Assembly: GCA_030745875.1 (NCBI GenBank)
Contig: JASLNT010000001.1
Coordinates: forward strand, 1 to 64,000
Origin: Phycisphaerae bacterium
Lineage (GTDB): Bacteria > Planctomycetota > Phycisphaerae > SM23-33
DNA: 64,000 nucleotides
Reading direction: 5' to 3'
Shown here: piece by piece, positions 35,635 through 44,779 of the stretch
Layout: each line of letters begins with the position of its first letter
Position numbering within the stretch: position 1 is the stretch's first letter
Made by a program: the position numbers and the translations under genes
Notes under the pieces: model-generated
Told to the model about the DNA's origin: nothing
What the model saw: the letters and a program-made list of their open reading frames with translations, nothing else
Databases searched by the model: none

Positions 35635-37113
35635 ATGACTAATCGCAGGAGTTTCCTGAAAACCGTCGGCGTCGCAGCCGGCGGACTGCTTCTTGCCCGC
35701 ACGGCGCGAGGAGCCAGGGCGAAACCCGACCGCCCTAACATCGTCCTGATAATGACAGACGACCAGGGATGGGGGCAGACCGGATACTACAATCATCCGG
35801 TCCTGAAAACACCGAACATCGACAAGATGGCAGCCGGCGGACTGCGGTTTGACCGCTTCTACGCCGGAGCGCCCGTATGCTCGCCAACCCGCGCCAGCGT
35901 GCTTACCGGACGGGCCTGCGAACGCACGGGCGTACCGTCTCACGGACATCCCCTGCGCCTGCAGGAGAAAACGCTGCCCGGGGCGCTGAAGGCGGCCGGA
36001 TACGCCACCGGGCATTTCGGAAAATGGCACTTGAACGGACTCCGGGGCCCGGGCGTGCCCGTATTGGGCGACGACACACACAATCCCGGAGCTTTCGGTT
36101 TTGACGAGTGGTTAACGGTCACCAACTTCTTCGACATGAACCCGATCATGAGTCGCAAAGGGGTCTTCGAGGAGTTCAAGGGCGATTCGTCGGCGATAAT
36201 CGTAGCCGAAGCGCTGAAGTTCATTTCCGCCTCGGTCAAGAAGGACAAACCGTTCCTGGCGGTGATCTGGGACGGTTCTCCCCACAGCCCGTGGGTCGCA
36301 AGCGACGCCGACAGGAAACCGTTTTCCAAGCTCGACCAGCGAAGTCAGCATCATTACGGCGAACTGCTCGCGTTCGACCGCAGCGTCGGCGTTCTGCGGA
36401 AGGGTCTGCGGGATATCGAAGCGGCGGGCAATACGCTGGTCTGGTACTGCAGCGATAACGGAGGGCTGGGCGGCATCACGCCCGATACGGTGGGCGGGCT
36501 GCGAGGCAAAAAGGGTTCTGTCTGGGAAGGCGGACTCCGCGTACCGGGCGTGATCGAGTGGCCGGCGCGGGTCAAACCGCGAATTACGGGCTATCCGGCG
36601 TCCACCATGGACATATTCCCCACAATCGCCGACATTCTCGGTCTGGACGATTCGGTTCTTCTGGACCCGGTCGACGGGATCAGCCTGACCGGACTGCTCA
36701 AAGGTGAAATCGGAGCCCGTAAGAAACCCATAGGCTTCAGGTTCAACAAACAGGCCGCACTGGTGGACAATGACTACAAGCTCGTTTCGCTGAACAGGCT
36801 CAGAGGCGATTTCGCACTGTATAACCTGAAGACCGATCCGAAAGAATCCAAAGACATCTCCAAAGATAAGCCCGAAGTATTCAACAGGATGAAAGCGGCG
36901 TTTGGGAAATGGAGCGCATCGGTTGACGCCTCCATAGCAGGCAAGGACTACCCCGAAGGCAAAGTTCGGGCGGGCGAACCTGAATCGCATTTCTGGACAG
37001 CCGACGAACGCTACAAGCCCTACTTCGAAGAGTGGAGGAAGCGGCCGGAATACGCCGGTCGACTGAAACCAAGACCGAAGAAGAGACCGAAGAAGAAACC
37101 GAAGAAGAAATAA
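35635..37113 (+). CDS. Formylglycine-dependent sulfatase (Tat-exported)
   Basis: The 492-residue protein has a Tat signal ([17 protein letters not shown]) and the S1 sulfatase core: [15 protein letters not shown] (metal Asp pair), the CSPTR motif with Cys82 for formylglycine, GKWHLNGL, and the C-terminal metal region CSDNGGLGG. These enzymes hydrolyse sulfate esters, often on glycans, outside the cytoplasm. A sulfatase-modifying enzyme is needed and is not in the window. The last residues form a Lys/Pro/Arg tail ([15 protein letters not shown]), which is unusual. AGTACAAGG lies just before the ATG. It is 64 bp after the diheme gene and 19 bp before a second sulfatase. Confidence 0.9.
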   Translation: MTNRRSFLKTVGVAAGGLLLARTARGARAKPDRPNIVLIMTDDQGWGQTGYYNHPVLKTPNIDKMAAGGLRFDRFYAGAPVCSPTRASVLTGRACERTGVPSHGHPLRLQEKTLPGALKAAGYATGHFGKWHLNGLRGPGVPVLGDDTHNPGAFGFDEWLTVTNFFDMNPIMSRKGVFEEFKGDSSAIIVAEALKFISASVKKDKPFLAVIWDGSPHSPWVASDADRKPFSKLDQRSQHHYGELLAFDRSVGVLRKGLRDIEAAGNTLVWYCSDNGGLGGITPDTVGGLRGKKGSVWEGGLRVPGVIEWPARVKPRITGYPASTMDIFPTIADILGLDDSVLLDPVDGISLTGLLKGEIGARKKPIGFRFNKQAALVDNDYKLVSLNRLRGDFALYNLKTDPKESKDISKDKPEVFNRMKAAFGKWSASVDASIAGKDYPEGKVRAGEPESHFWTADERYKPYFEEWRKRPEYAGRLKPRPKKRPKKKPKKK

Positions 37114-37132
37114 CATAAGGAATTATCATCGC

Positions 37133-38554
37133 ATGATGGACAGAAGAAGTTTTATTAAGGGCGCCGGCGCGGCGGTTTGTTCGGTTGGAACTATGTCGCT
37201 GTTTGGCGGTGCGGCGCGGGCCAAGAGCCCGAGGGGCAGGAAGCCTAACTTTGTCGTCATCTTTATCGACGACATGGGCTACGGAGACATCGAACCGTTC
37301 GGTTCGACTATCAACAAGACGCCCCACCTGAACCGGATGGCCGCCGAAGGCAGGAAACTGACTTCGTTCTATGTCGCCGCTCCGGTCTGCACTCCGTCGC
37401 GGGCGGCGCTGATGACCGGATGCTATCCCAAACGCGTTGGACTGGATAACGGATCGTGGCATTGCGTGCTGTTCCCCAAAGACCCCTACGGGCTGAATCC
37501 CAAGGAAATCACCATCGCCAAAGTGCTCAAGGACGCCGGATACGCAACCGGGTGCTTCGGTAAATGGCATCTCGGCGATCAGCCCGAGTTCCTGCCCACC
37601 AGTCACGGATTCGACACGTACTTCGGGATTCCTTATTCGAACGACATGTGGCCGCCAATGCCGTCGGCCAAGAGATGGAAAGTCTTCCCCTGTCCGCTGC
37701 CGGTATTGCGCGACACCAAGGTTGTGGACATCGTAAAGGACATGGACGACCAGGCGCAGCTTTGCAAACGCTTCACCGACGAAGCGGTCTCGTTCATCCG
37801 CAAAAACAAGGACAAACCGTTCTTCGTATACCTTCCGCACGCCTTTGTCCACGGTCCGCGCCGGGCTCGCAAGGAGTTCATGGACCGGGCCAATGGCAAC
37901 CCCACCCGCGCCCAGATCGAAGAAGTCGACTGGTCGACCGGACAGATACTCCAGACCGTCAGGGACCTGGGGCTGGAAAAGGATACAATGGTGATATTCA
38001 CCTCCGACAACGGCGGAGCGGGCGGATGCTCCTCCAAGCCTCTCAGGGGCGGAAAGGGAAGCACGTGGGAAGGCGGTCTGCGCGAACCGACAATCGCCTG
38101 GTGGCCGGGCACGGTCCCGGCGAAAAGCAGTTGCGACGAACTGGCCACTACGATGGATCTGCTGCCGACTTTTGCGGCGCTCGGCGGTGGAAAGACACCC
38201 GACGACCGCGTGATCGACGGAAAAGACATTTCCGGTCTGCTGCTGGGGCGGGCAAACGCGAAATCACCGCACGAGGCGTTCTTCTATTACAGTCGCAGCA
38301 ATCTGCGGGCTGTCCGGTGCGGTAAGTGGAAGCTCCACACCAACGGGCAACTCTACAATCTCGATAAGGATATCGGCGAGAAGCAGAACGTCGCCAAACA
38401 GAACCCGGATGTCGTGGCGCGCCTCAAGAAGTCCCTCGACCGCTGCCGCGCAGATCTCGACAACAAGGCCAACTGCCGGCCGGTGGGAGAGGTAAAGAAC
38501 CCCAAATACCTGACGCCGATGGTCCCAAACACCAAGAAGAACAAGAGAACCTGA
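37133..38554 (+). CDS. Formylglycine-dependent sulfatase (Tat-exported)
   Basis: The 473-residue product has a Tat signal (MDRRSFIKGAGAAVCSVG), the metal Asp pair in FVVIFIDDMGYGDIEPFG, the CTPSR motif (Cys86), GKWHLGDQP and FTSDNGGAGG near residue 295. The sequence resembles arylsulfatase A-like S1 enzymes. An ATG at 37133 or the one right after it can start it; AAGGA lies about 13 bases upstream. It sits 19 bp after the first sulfatase and belongs to the same run as the isomerase and LamG/diheme genes. It lacks the basic C-terminal tail of its neighbour. Confidence 0.9.
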   Translation: MMDRRSFIKGAGAAVCSVGTMSLFGGAARAKSPRGRKPNFVVIFIDDMGYGDIEPFGSTINKTPHLNRMAAEGRKLTSFYVAAPVCTPSRAALMTGCYPKRVGLDNGSWHCVLFPKDPYGLNPKEITIAKVLKDAGYATGCFGKWHLGDQPEFLPTSHGFDTYFGIPYSNDMWPPMPSAKRWKVFPCPLPVLRDTKVVDIVKDMDDQAQLCKRFTDEAVSFIRKNKDKPFFVYLPHAFVHGPRRARKEFMDRANGNPTRAQIEEVDWSTGQILQTVRDLGLEKDTMVIFTSDNGGAGGCSSKPLRGGKGSTWEGGLREPTIAWWPGTVPAKSSCDELATTMDLLPTFAALGGGKTPDDRVIDGKDISGLLLGRANAKSPHEAFFYYSRSNLRAVRCGKWKLHTNGQLYNLDKDIGEKQNVAKQNPDVVARLKKSLDRCRADLDNKANCRPVGEVKNPKYLTPMVPNTKKNKRT

Positions 38555-38559
38555 CCGGT

Positions 38560-39423
38560 CTACTTCCGGAGTTGTTTGAGTTTGTCCGCCGCTGCTTTGG
38601 CTGCAACCGTTCCGGGATAATCGGCGACGACGCCCTTCAGGATCGCAATGGCTTTGTCCTTCTTACCGAAACCCAGATAGGTTTTCGCCAGCCGGAGCTT
38701 CCTGAGCGCCCGGACAATTGAATCCTTTGCAGCGGAGGTCGGTTTGGGTCTGGTTGTCGGCGCGGAAGCCGGTTTGGGCCTGGTCGTCGGCGCGGAGGTC
38801 GGTCTGGGCTTGGCGGTCCTGTACGCAGACGACGGTATCCCGCCCAGACCGCCATAGCGCAGCCGCACTCGCAACTCACCGCCCGACAAACTCAATATTG
38901 CAATCTTCCCATGAACGGCGACGGTTGTTCCACCCGATCTCTTAACGGTGATGTGTCTGGTCCTGGCGACATCAGCATACCTGGATCGCTTGCCCGCCTT
39001 GAACCGGGCGACCTTGTCGGCGAACTTACCGTCAATATCGGCGGTGACGCGCAAACCGACTTTCTTCCCATGGATTGAAGCTGAACCGTATCTGAACGTG
39101 ATCGAAACGCCCTTCCGGCCTCCAGACGAACCGGCAAACTTGCCCGTCATCGCCAACATGCTGCCCGGAGGAACATTCCCGCCCAGCCATTGGTTCACCG
39201 CATATTCCTGGGCGGGCGACAGTTTCCCCTCGGAGCCTTTGGTCAGCTCCCGCGGAATCTGAGCCAACAGCGATTGAAGCGAACGGTACATCTTCGGCGC
39301 CGGCGGCGAGGCCTTGGACGGTTGAGTTGTCGGCCGCGTAGTCGGTCCCGCAACCACCGACGACATCGCAGCCGCCAAAATCGCAACAACCGAAACGAGA
39401 ATATCGCATTTCAAGTGCTTCAC
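38560..39423 (-). CDS. Secreted hypothetical protein with Pro/Thr repeat linker and TPR-like end
   Basis: The 287-residue protein has an N-terminal hydrophobic signal (CDILVSVVAILAAAMSSVVAG), a Thr/Pro/Gln-rich stretch, a central beta-rich part (SITFRYGSASIHGKKVGLRVTADIDG), a repeat linker (about 210-240: RPTSAPTTRPKPASAPTTR) and a C-terminal helical piece (KLRLAKTYLGFGKKDKAIAILKGVVADYP) that looks like one TPR. I recognise no family for the middle. The GTG at 39423 is preferred because TTGGAG lies seven bases upstream; a GTG eight codons earlier is the other option. It converges with the sulfatase at 38554. Confidence 0.7.
   Translation of the reverse strand: MKHLKCDILVSVVAILAAAMSSVVAGPTTRPTTQPSKASPPAPKMYRSLQSLLAQIPRELTKGSEGKLSPAQEYAVNQWLGGNVPPGSMLAMTGKFAGSSGGRKGVSITFRYGSASIHGKKVGLRVTADIDGKFADKVARFKAGKRSRYADVARTRHITVKRSGGTTVAVHGKIAILSLSGGELRVRLRYGGLGGIPSSAYRTAKPRPTSAPTTRPKPASAPTTRPKPTSAAKDSIVRALRKLRLAKTYLGFGKKDKAIAILKGVVADYPGTVAAKAAADKLKQLRK
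38738..38815. repeat. Tandem repeat of about 36 bp inside the gene at 38560-39423
   Basis: Two to three units coding for (R)PKP(T/A)SAPTTR on the minus strand; each unit reads GGTTTGGG(C/T)CTGGT(C/T)GTCGG-like on the plus strand. Repeat number may vary between strains. Confidence 0.6.
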
Positions 39424-39560
39424 AGGGCGCTCCAACAGAAATGTCACCGCATCACGATGGACATTATAGCACTCTCCACGGGCATCCCCAAAGACGTTTT
39501 TCCCCGTCTGACTACGGTAATCACTGTAAGTGTTGCAGCAACCGCGATTTCAGACAACAA

Positions 39561-39589
39561 TTGACGTTTTGCCATTATTCGGGTATAAT
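39561..39589 (+). promoter_or_regulatory. Strong sigma-70-type promoter
   Basis: TTGACG (39561-39566), a 17-base spacer and TATAAT (39584-39589) lie 75 bp before the GTG start of the CotH-like gene. It is the best match to a housekeeping promoter in the window, and probably drives both PEP-CTERM genes that follow. Confidence 0.75.
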
Positions 39590-39663
39590 GTTGCATTAGT
39601 TAATCACTGGCCTGGACGGTTAAGATTTGCTCGCGGAGGACCGTCATTTCCGGAGGTTGCATA

Positions 39664-40968
39664 GTGTCGAAACATCGAAGCTCGATCGCATGGGCGGCCT
39701 TTCTGGCTGCTCTGTTGCAGATTTGCTGCGCCCACGGACAAGTTCCCGGCTACGAGAGTCTTTACGATCCGTTCCAGGTGCTGAACCTGAACTTTGAGAT
39801 GGACCCGGGCGACTGGTCGACGGTCAGAAACGACTCGGATTACAGCGAAGTAAGGCCAGCGTATTTCTGGGCCGACGACGAGAACAAGATCATCGTCAGC
39901 ATCAAACGCAAGCCGAATGTGGCTATTGGGGACAAGGTCGCGTTGAAGATCGACATAAACGAGTACTTCGACAATCTCCGCTGGCACGGGGTCAAGAAGC
40001 TAAGCCTGGAAAACGGTTACGACGCCGACGCGGTGACCGAGGGGTTGGCGTGGTTCCTTCACCGTCAGGCCTCCGGAACAGGCGAGACGGGCTATAAACC
40101 CCCGCTGGCGTCGTGGGTGAACGTAACGGTAAATGGACAACGGCTGGGCATGTACGCCAATGTCGAACAGGTCGACAAAACATATCTGAGAAACCGGGAT
40201 CAGTGGGTTTCGGGCAAGACGTGGCTTTACAAACAGGGGGAAGTTGGTCCGTCTGAGCTGAAGTCCGGAGCCGGCGACAGCCCCATCATCCAGACGCTCA
40301 ATTACAGCCCGTTCGTCTCCAACGGAGCCGACCCGCCAACCGACTACATAACCCAGATGGAAAGCCTGATCGACATGGAGCAGATGTTGACCGTCGGGGC
40401 CATAGAAGCATTCATAGGCAACTACGACGGACTGCTGACCAAGGGCAAGAACTTCTTCTTTGCCGACTACGCATCAGGAGCCGGGCCCGAATCGGGCAAG
40501 CGACTCTATATACCCTGGGACCTCGATGCAGTGATGGGCGGTTCGGGAACCACCAGCATCTATGACAGCAAAGGTCAGAAGTTCAACGCCTACCGCCAGT
40601 ACATCACTGACGTGCCCCACATCCGCGACGAGTACAACCAGATAATGCTGGACCTGCTGAACGGTTCCATGTCGGTCGCAGCTTACTCCGATTTCCTGGA
40701 CCTGCTCGAACCGGCGCTGAGGGATTCGATCATCGCCGATCCCGACGGTAAGATTGGAAACACCCCGGGGGACGTCGCCAGTCATTTCGCCAGCCTGAAG
40801 CAGTGGTACAGCAATCGTCGCGCCAACGTGCTCCAACAGGTTCTGAACGACATGGCTGCTCCAGCTCCCGCTCCGGCCGCTCCAGCGCCAGAACCGTCAA
40901 CTATGGCGGTGTTCACAATAGTAATGCTCGCCGGTCTGCGGAGGCGACGCAAGTCAATCGCCGCATAA
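39664..40968 (+). CDS. CotH-like protein with PEP-CTERM sorting tail
   Basis: The 434-residue protein has a signal peptide (WAAFLAALLQICCAHG), a CotH-type kinase-like domain (about 35-340: LNLNFEMDPGDWSTV, KVALKIDINEY, KKLSLENGYDADAVTEGLAWFL, VNGQRLGMYANVEQVD, LYIPWDLDAVMGG) and an Ala/Pro linker followed by the sorting tail PEPSTMAVFTIVMLAGLRRRRKS. CotH proteins of spore coats are atypical kinases that phosphorylate proteins; whether this one is active is unknown. GGAGG precedes the GTG at 39664 and a strong promoter lies upstream. Its stop codon overlaps the start of the next gene (TAATG at 40966-40970). Confidence 0.85.
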   Translation: MSKHRSSIAWAAFLAALLQICCAHGQVPGYESLYDPFQVLNLNFEMDPGDWSTVRNDSDYSEVRPAYFWADDENKIIVSIKRKPNVAIGDKVALKIDINEYFDNLRWHGVKKLSLENGYDADAVTEGLAWFLHRQASGTGETGYKPPLASWVNVTVNGQRLGMYANVEQVDKTYLRNRDQWVSGKTWLYKQGEVGPSELKSGAGDSPIIQTLNYSPFVSNGADPPTDYITQMESLIDMEQMLTVGAIEAFIGNYDGLLTKGKNFFFADYASGAGPESGKRLYIPWDLDAVMGGSGTTSIYDSKGQKFNAYRQYITDVPHIRDEYNQIMLDLLNGSMSVAAYSDFLDLLEPALRDSIIADPDGKIGNTPGDVASHFASLKQWYSNRRANVLQQVLNDMAAPAPAPAAPAPEPSTMAVFTIVMLAGLRRRRKSIAA

Positions 40969-43900
40969 TGCAATTACCAGAACACAATCCCGCCTGGCGA
41001 CTTGGCCTCGTGCTGCTTATTGCGGTATGCGTCTCGAGCATCGCCGGCGCAGATATCCTCCAATGGGACCCCAACGGCGCCGCGGCGCCCAACCCGTCCG
41101 GAGGCTCGGGCGCATGGAGCCCGACAAACTCCAACTGGTGGAACGGGTCGGGAGCCCAGGCCTACGACACCGGCTCGGCGCCGCACGACGCGATTTTCGG
41201 CGTCACGGGCGGAACGGTGAACATCAGCTCACCGGTCACCGCCCGCAGTCTGCAGTTCGACGTCGGCGGATACGTGCTCTCGGGAGGCGAGTTGACACTG
41301 AGCGATTCGGGCGCAGTCACAGTATCCAACGCAAGCGACACCGCCTCTGTCAGCGCACCGGTAACCGGCGCCATAGGGCTCGCCAAGGATGGAGACGGAA
41401 CGCTGGTGCTCTCGGGCGTCAATACATTCTCGGGGCTCGCGATCCTGGGCGGGACGGTCAGCGTTAGTAATGACGAGCAACTCGGCGACCTGACTACCGG
41501 CGTGAGCCTGGACGGCGGGACGCTTACGGTCACCGGATCGAGTTCGCTGAAGGCCGCCGACACGCGGGATTTCAACATAGGCTCCGCGGGCGGAACGTTC
41601 GACATTCAAAACTCCAGCAACACCGGGCTGACCATCCAGGGTCTGCTCAACGGGACCGGAACCCTTACCAAATCCGGACCGGGCACGCTGCGGCTGGATG
41701 CGGCAAACAACATGTTCGCCGGCGGGATAACCATTGAAGAAGGCGTGCTGCGTTTCAACAACAATAACGACGCCGGGCCCAAGGCCCTTCGCATGAACAC
41801 GATCACATTCGCCCCCGCCGGAGGCGCAGCGACGCTGTCCATCGGAGGAAGCGGAGACAATGTAGACGGCGGGGCCTCGGAACTGCGCACCGGACGTTGG
41901 GTGTCATCCGCTCCGGGCAACGGGTCGATCGTAGCGGCAACGACCTCCACCAACGCCGACGGGGCCTCGGGGCACGACCTTATGATCTTCGCCCTGACCG
42001 ACGGCGAATTCTCGGGGACCGTGGCGAACCTGGCGACCTCCAACGGGGGAACGATCGGAAGCGGCAGCAGCAACGGCGACCTGGGCGTTCGCGGAAGCGC
42101 CGTCCAGACCCTCAGCGGCGTGACCGACATCGACAACACCGTCAGCGTATTTGACGGAGCGGGACTAACGCTGTCCGGAGCCGCATCGATAACGGGCTCT
42201 GAAGCAAACCTCAACATAAACGGCGGGACTTTCACGCTGGACAACTCCGCAACGAATATTGCCGATCGTTTTGAAGACACCGCTTCGGTCGAGACGCGCG
42301 GAGGCGGAACGTTCGCCCTGATCGGCAACGCGAGCGGTTCCAGCGAAACGCTCGGGTTCCTCCAACTGGGCACGAACACCACTACCCCGCCCAATTCGCG
42401 CAGCGGAGCCCTGGACATTCAGATAACGCATAACGCCGGTTCGTCATCCGCGACCGTGCTCACTTTTGCGGGCGTCACACGCAACAGCGGAAAGGCGACT
42501 GTCAACTTCTCGGCCCGGGACAGTGTCGGCGCTGTCGCCCTGGGCGATGCGGGCAATGCGCCTCGGATCATACTGACCTCGGCGCCGTCGATGTCATCGG
42601 CCGGACTATTCAGCAATGGAGGTTCGGTCGGGTGGGCGACGGTCAACGGTTCGGATTTCGCAACTTACGACCCCGCTACGGGCGTAAAAGCGGTCGCCAC
42701 AGTCGCATTCGCTTCAGCCGGAACCAACGACAACGCCCTTCTGACCGGCGGTGCGGTTATCAGTTCAAACAAGTCCGTCGCGAGCCTGAAGATCGACCCG
42801 TCGCCAGGCCAGAGCCTTGACCTCGCCGGATCCGGAAACCTCCAGACACCGGCGATCCTGCTGACCGGAGAAGAGAACTTCGCAATCCGCAACACGGGCG
42901 GAGGAACGGGCGGACTTGCGACCTCAGCGGCGCAACATATATACGTCCAGCAGGCCGACCTGACCATCGCCGCGCCCGTCACCGGGAGCGGAGCGTTAAT
43001 CAAATCCGGATCCGGAACGCTCATTCTGGAAGCAACAAACAGTCACAGTGGAACAACCACAATAAACGAAGGCCAACTGCGCGCCGCTCCCGGCGTGAGC
43101 CTCGGATCAGGAGTACTGGAGTTCCGCGGCGGAGTGCTGGAGATCACGGGCGGAGGAACATTCGACAGGCATCTGGACTACGGAGTGCCCAGCGGGTCCG
43201 GGCGGATCAGTTGGACAAGAGTCACCGGGCTGCCCCTTCCAAAGTTAAGCAAACACGATCGCGGAAGCGGCGGGTTTGCCGCCGTAGGGGCGGACGTAAC
43301 GGTCGATCTTAACGGACCCGGAGCCAGCGACATCGTCTGGGAGGATCCGTCGTTCATCGCCAGCGGATACGCTCTTGTCCTCGGGTCCCCCAACGCCGAC
43401 GCCCGAATCGACCTGGTCGACAACTACGGACTGGGCATATCGCCCGGATCGTACAACGCCCGCGAGATCCGCGCTATAGACAACCCCGACTCAACCGCTG
43501 ACATCTCCCGCATTTCGGGCATCGTATTCAGCGACTCGAACGCCAACAACGGAGTTCTGACCGACCTGCTGAAGACCGGTGACGGCGTGCTGGAGTTCAC
43601 CGGCGACAACACATACGTCAGCGGGACGATAGTCGCAGAAGGCGCCCTTCTGCTGGGGCACACAAACGCTCTGGGCCAGGGCGATCAGTACGCCTACGTG
43701 CTGCTCGGGGCAGACGGCGGGACAACGGACGCTGCGATCCTGACCAGCGCAGCGGTAGCGATTTCGCGCGACATCACTATCTCCGCCGGAAGCGGACGGG
43801 CGACGATCGGAGCGGCGGGAACAGGAACATCGACTTTCAGCGGCGACGTTATCGTGGCCGATGCGGAAAAGAATGTGGATCTCACCGCGGAATCCGGGGC

Positions 43901-44756
43901 AGCGGTCATCTTCTCGGCGGGTGTTAACACCGCTGGCGGGAAGACGGGCTTCGGAACGCTGACCAAGACCGGATCGGGCAAGGCGGTCCTGCAGTCCGTC
44001 AGCAATTTCCAGGGCGATACGCACGTTGACGCAGGAACACTGCGAATTGACGGAACGCTGCAGTGTCGCGATGTCTTTGTCGGCCTCGACGGCGTGCTTG
44101 GCGGAACCGGTGCGGTGTCGGCTGGCTCGGTCAACGTCGCCGGAGCGGTCTCTCCGGGCGATTCGGCGGGGATATTGACCGTTGGCGCTGACGTCATATT
44201 CGACCAGTCGGCGGATTTGATTGTGGAAATTGGCGGGACTATCGCGGGCGGGCAATACGACCGCCTGGATGTCGCCGGGGATCTGAACCTGGGCGGGACG
44301 CTTCAGATTTCGCTGATTAACGGATTCATACCGGCCGACGGCGACACGTTCGACATCCTGAACTTCGGAGCGCTGAACGGAACGACGTTCGACAGCATTG
44401 AGCTGCTCGGAACCGCCGCGGCGATCTCGTGGAACTTTTCGGCGTTGTACACAACCGGACAGATCAGCGCCGACGGAACGGCCCCGGTAATCGGAGACAC
44501 TGACTCGGACGACGACGTGGACACTGACGACTACAATACTCTCATCGCCGCGTTCGGCGCTTTCGATCCGAACGCCGACTTCAACAACGACGGACGCACC
44601 GACCTGGCGGATTTCGCCCTGCTACGTGGGAATTTCGGTTACGGCGTGCAATCGGCCCCGATCGGCCTGGTTCCTACACCCACACCGGAACCAGCAACAC
44701 CAATAGTCCTAGCCGCAGCAACTCCCCTACTGCTGAAACGAAAGCGTAAAGCCTGA
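40968..44756 (+). CDS. Giant PEP-CTERM protein with autotransporter-type repeats and dockerin-like module
   Basis: The 1262-residue protein has a signal peptide (LGLVLLIAVCVSSIAGA). It carries autotransporter-associated beta-strand repeats: LAKDGDGTLVLSGVNTFSG, LTKSGPGTLRLDAANNMFAGG, LIKSGSGTLILEATNSHSG, LLKTGDGVLEFTGDNTYVSG and LTKTGSGKAVLQSVSNFQG. Near the end is a dockerin-type pair of Ca loops (DTDSDDDVDTDDYN and DFNNDGRTDLADF), then the tail PEPATPIVLAAATPLLLKRKRKA. No translocator barrel is present, so it is a surface protein of the exosortase pathway rather than a true autotransporter. The ATG at 40968 overlaps the upstream stop, so translation is coupled; the CotH-like protein is its likely partner. 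Confidence 0.88.
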   Translation: MQLPEHNPAWRLGLVLLIAVCVSSIAGADILQWDPNGAAAPNPSGGSGAWSPTNSNWWNGSGAQAYDTGSAPHDAIFGVTGGTVNISSPVTARSLQFDVGGYVLSGGELTLSDSGAVTVSNASDTASVSAPVTGAIGLAKDGDGTLVLSGVNTFSGLAILGGTVSVSNDEQLGDLTTGVSLDGGTLTVTGSSSLKAADTRDFNIGSAGGTFDIQNSSNTGLTIQGLLNGTGTLTKSGPGTLRLDAANNMFAGGITIEEGVLRFNNNNDAGPKALRMNTITFAPAGGAATLSIGGSGDNVDGGASELRTGRWVSSAPGNGSIVAATTSTNADGASGHDLMIFALTDGEFSGTVANLATSNGGTIGSGSSNGDLGVRGSAVQTLSGVTDIDNTVSVFDGAGLTLSGAASITGSEANLNINGGTFTLDNSATNIADRFEDTASVETRGGGTFALIGNASGSSETLGFLQLGTNTTTPPNSRSGALDIQITHNAGSSSATVLTFAGVTRNSGKATVNFSARDSVGAVALGDAGNAPRIILTSAPSMSSAGLFSNGGSVGWATVNGSDFATYDPATGVKAVATVAFASAGTNDNALLTGGAVISSNKSVASLKIDPSPGQSLDLAGSGNLQTPAILLTGEENFAIRNTGGGTGGLATSAAQHIYVQQADLTIAAPVTGSGALIKSGSGTLILEATNSHSGTTTINEGQLRAAPGVSLGSGVLEFRGGVLEITGGGTFDRHLDYGVPSGSGRISWTRVTGLPLPKLSKHDRGSGGFAAVGADVTVDLNGPGASDIVWEDPSFIASGYALVLGSPNADARIDLVDNYGLGISPGSYNAREIRAIDNPDSTADISRISGIVFSDSNANNGVLTDLLKTGDGVLEFTGDNTYVSGTIVAEGALLLGHTNALGQGDQYAYVLLGADGGTTDAAILTSAAVAISRDITISAGSGRATIGAAGTGTSTFSGDVIVADAEKNVDLTAESGAAVIFSAGVNTAGGKTGFGTLTKTGSGKAVLQSVSNFQGDTHVDAGTLRIDGTLQCRDVFVGLDGVLGGTGAVSAGSVNVAGAVSPGDSAGILTVGADVIFDQSADLIVEIGGTIAGGQYDRLDVAGDLNLGGTLQISLINGFIPADGDTFDILNFGALNGTTFDSIELLGTAAAISWNFSALYTTGQISADGTAPVIGDTDSDDDVDTDDYNTLIAAFGAFDPNADFNNDGRTDLADFALLRGNFGYGVQSAPIGLVPTPTPEPATPIVLAAATPLLLKRKRKA

Positions 44757-44779
44757 TTGAACGGCGTGCGGCGCCGACT

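Noticed and set aside
38738..38815. CRISPR-like repeat
   Set aside because: The repeats are contiguous, in frame and coding, with no spacers.
40968..44756. True type V autotransporter
   Set aside because: The repeats are of the autotransporter-associated type, but there is no C-terminal beta-barrel; the end is a PEP-CTERM signal.
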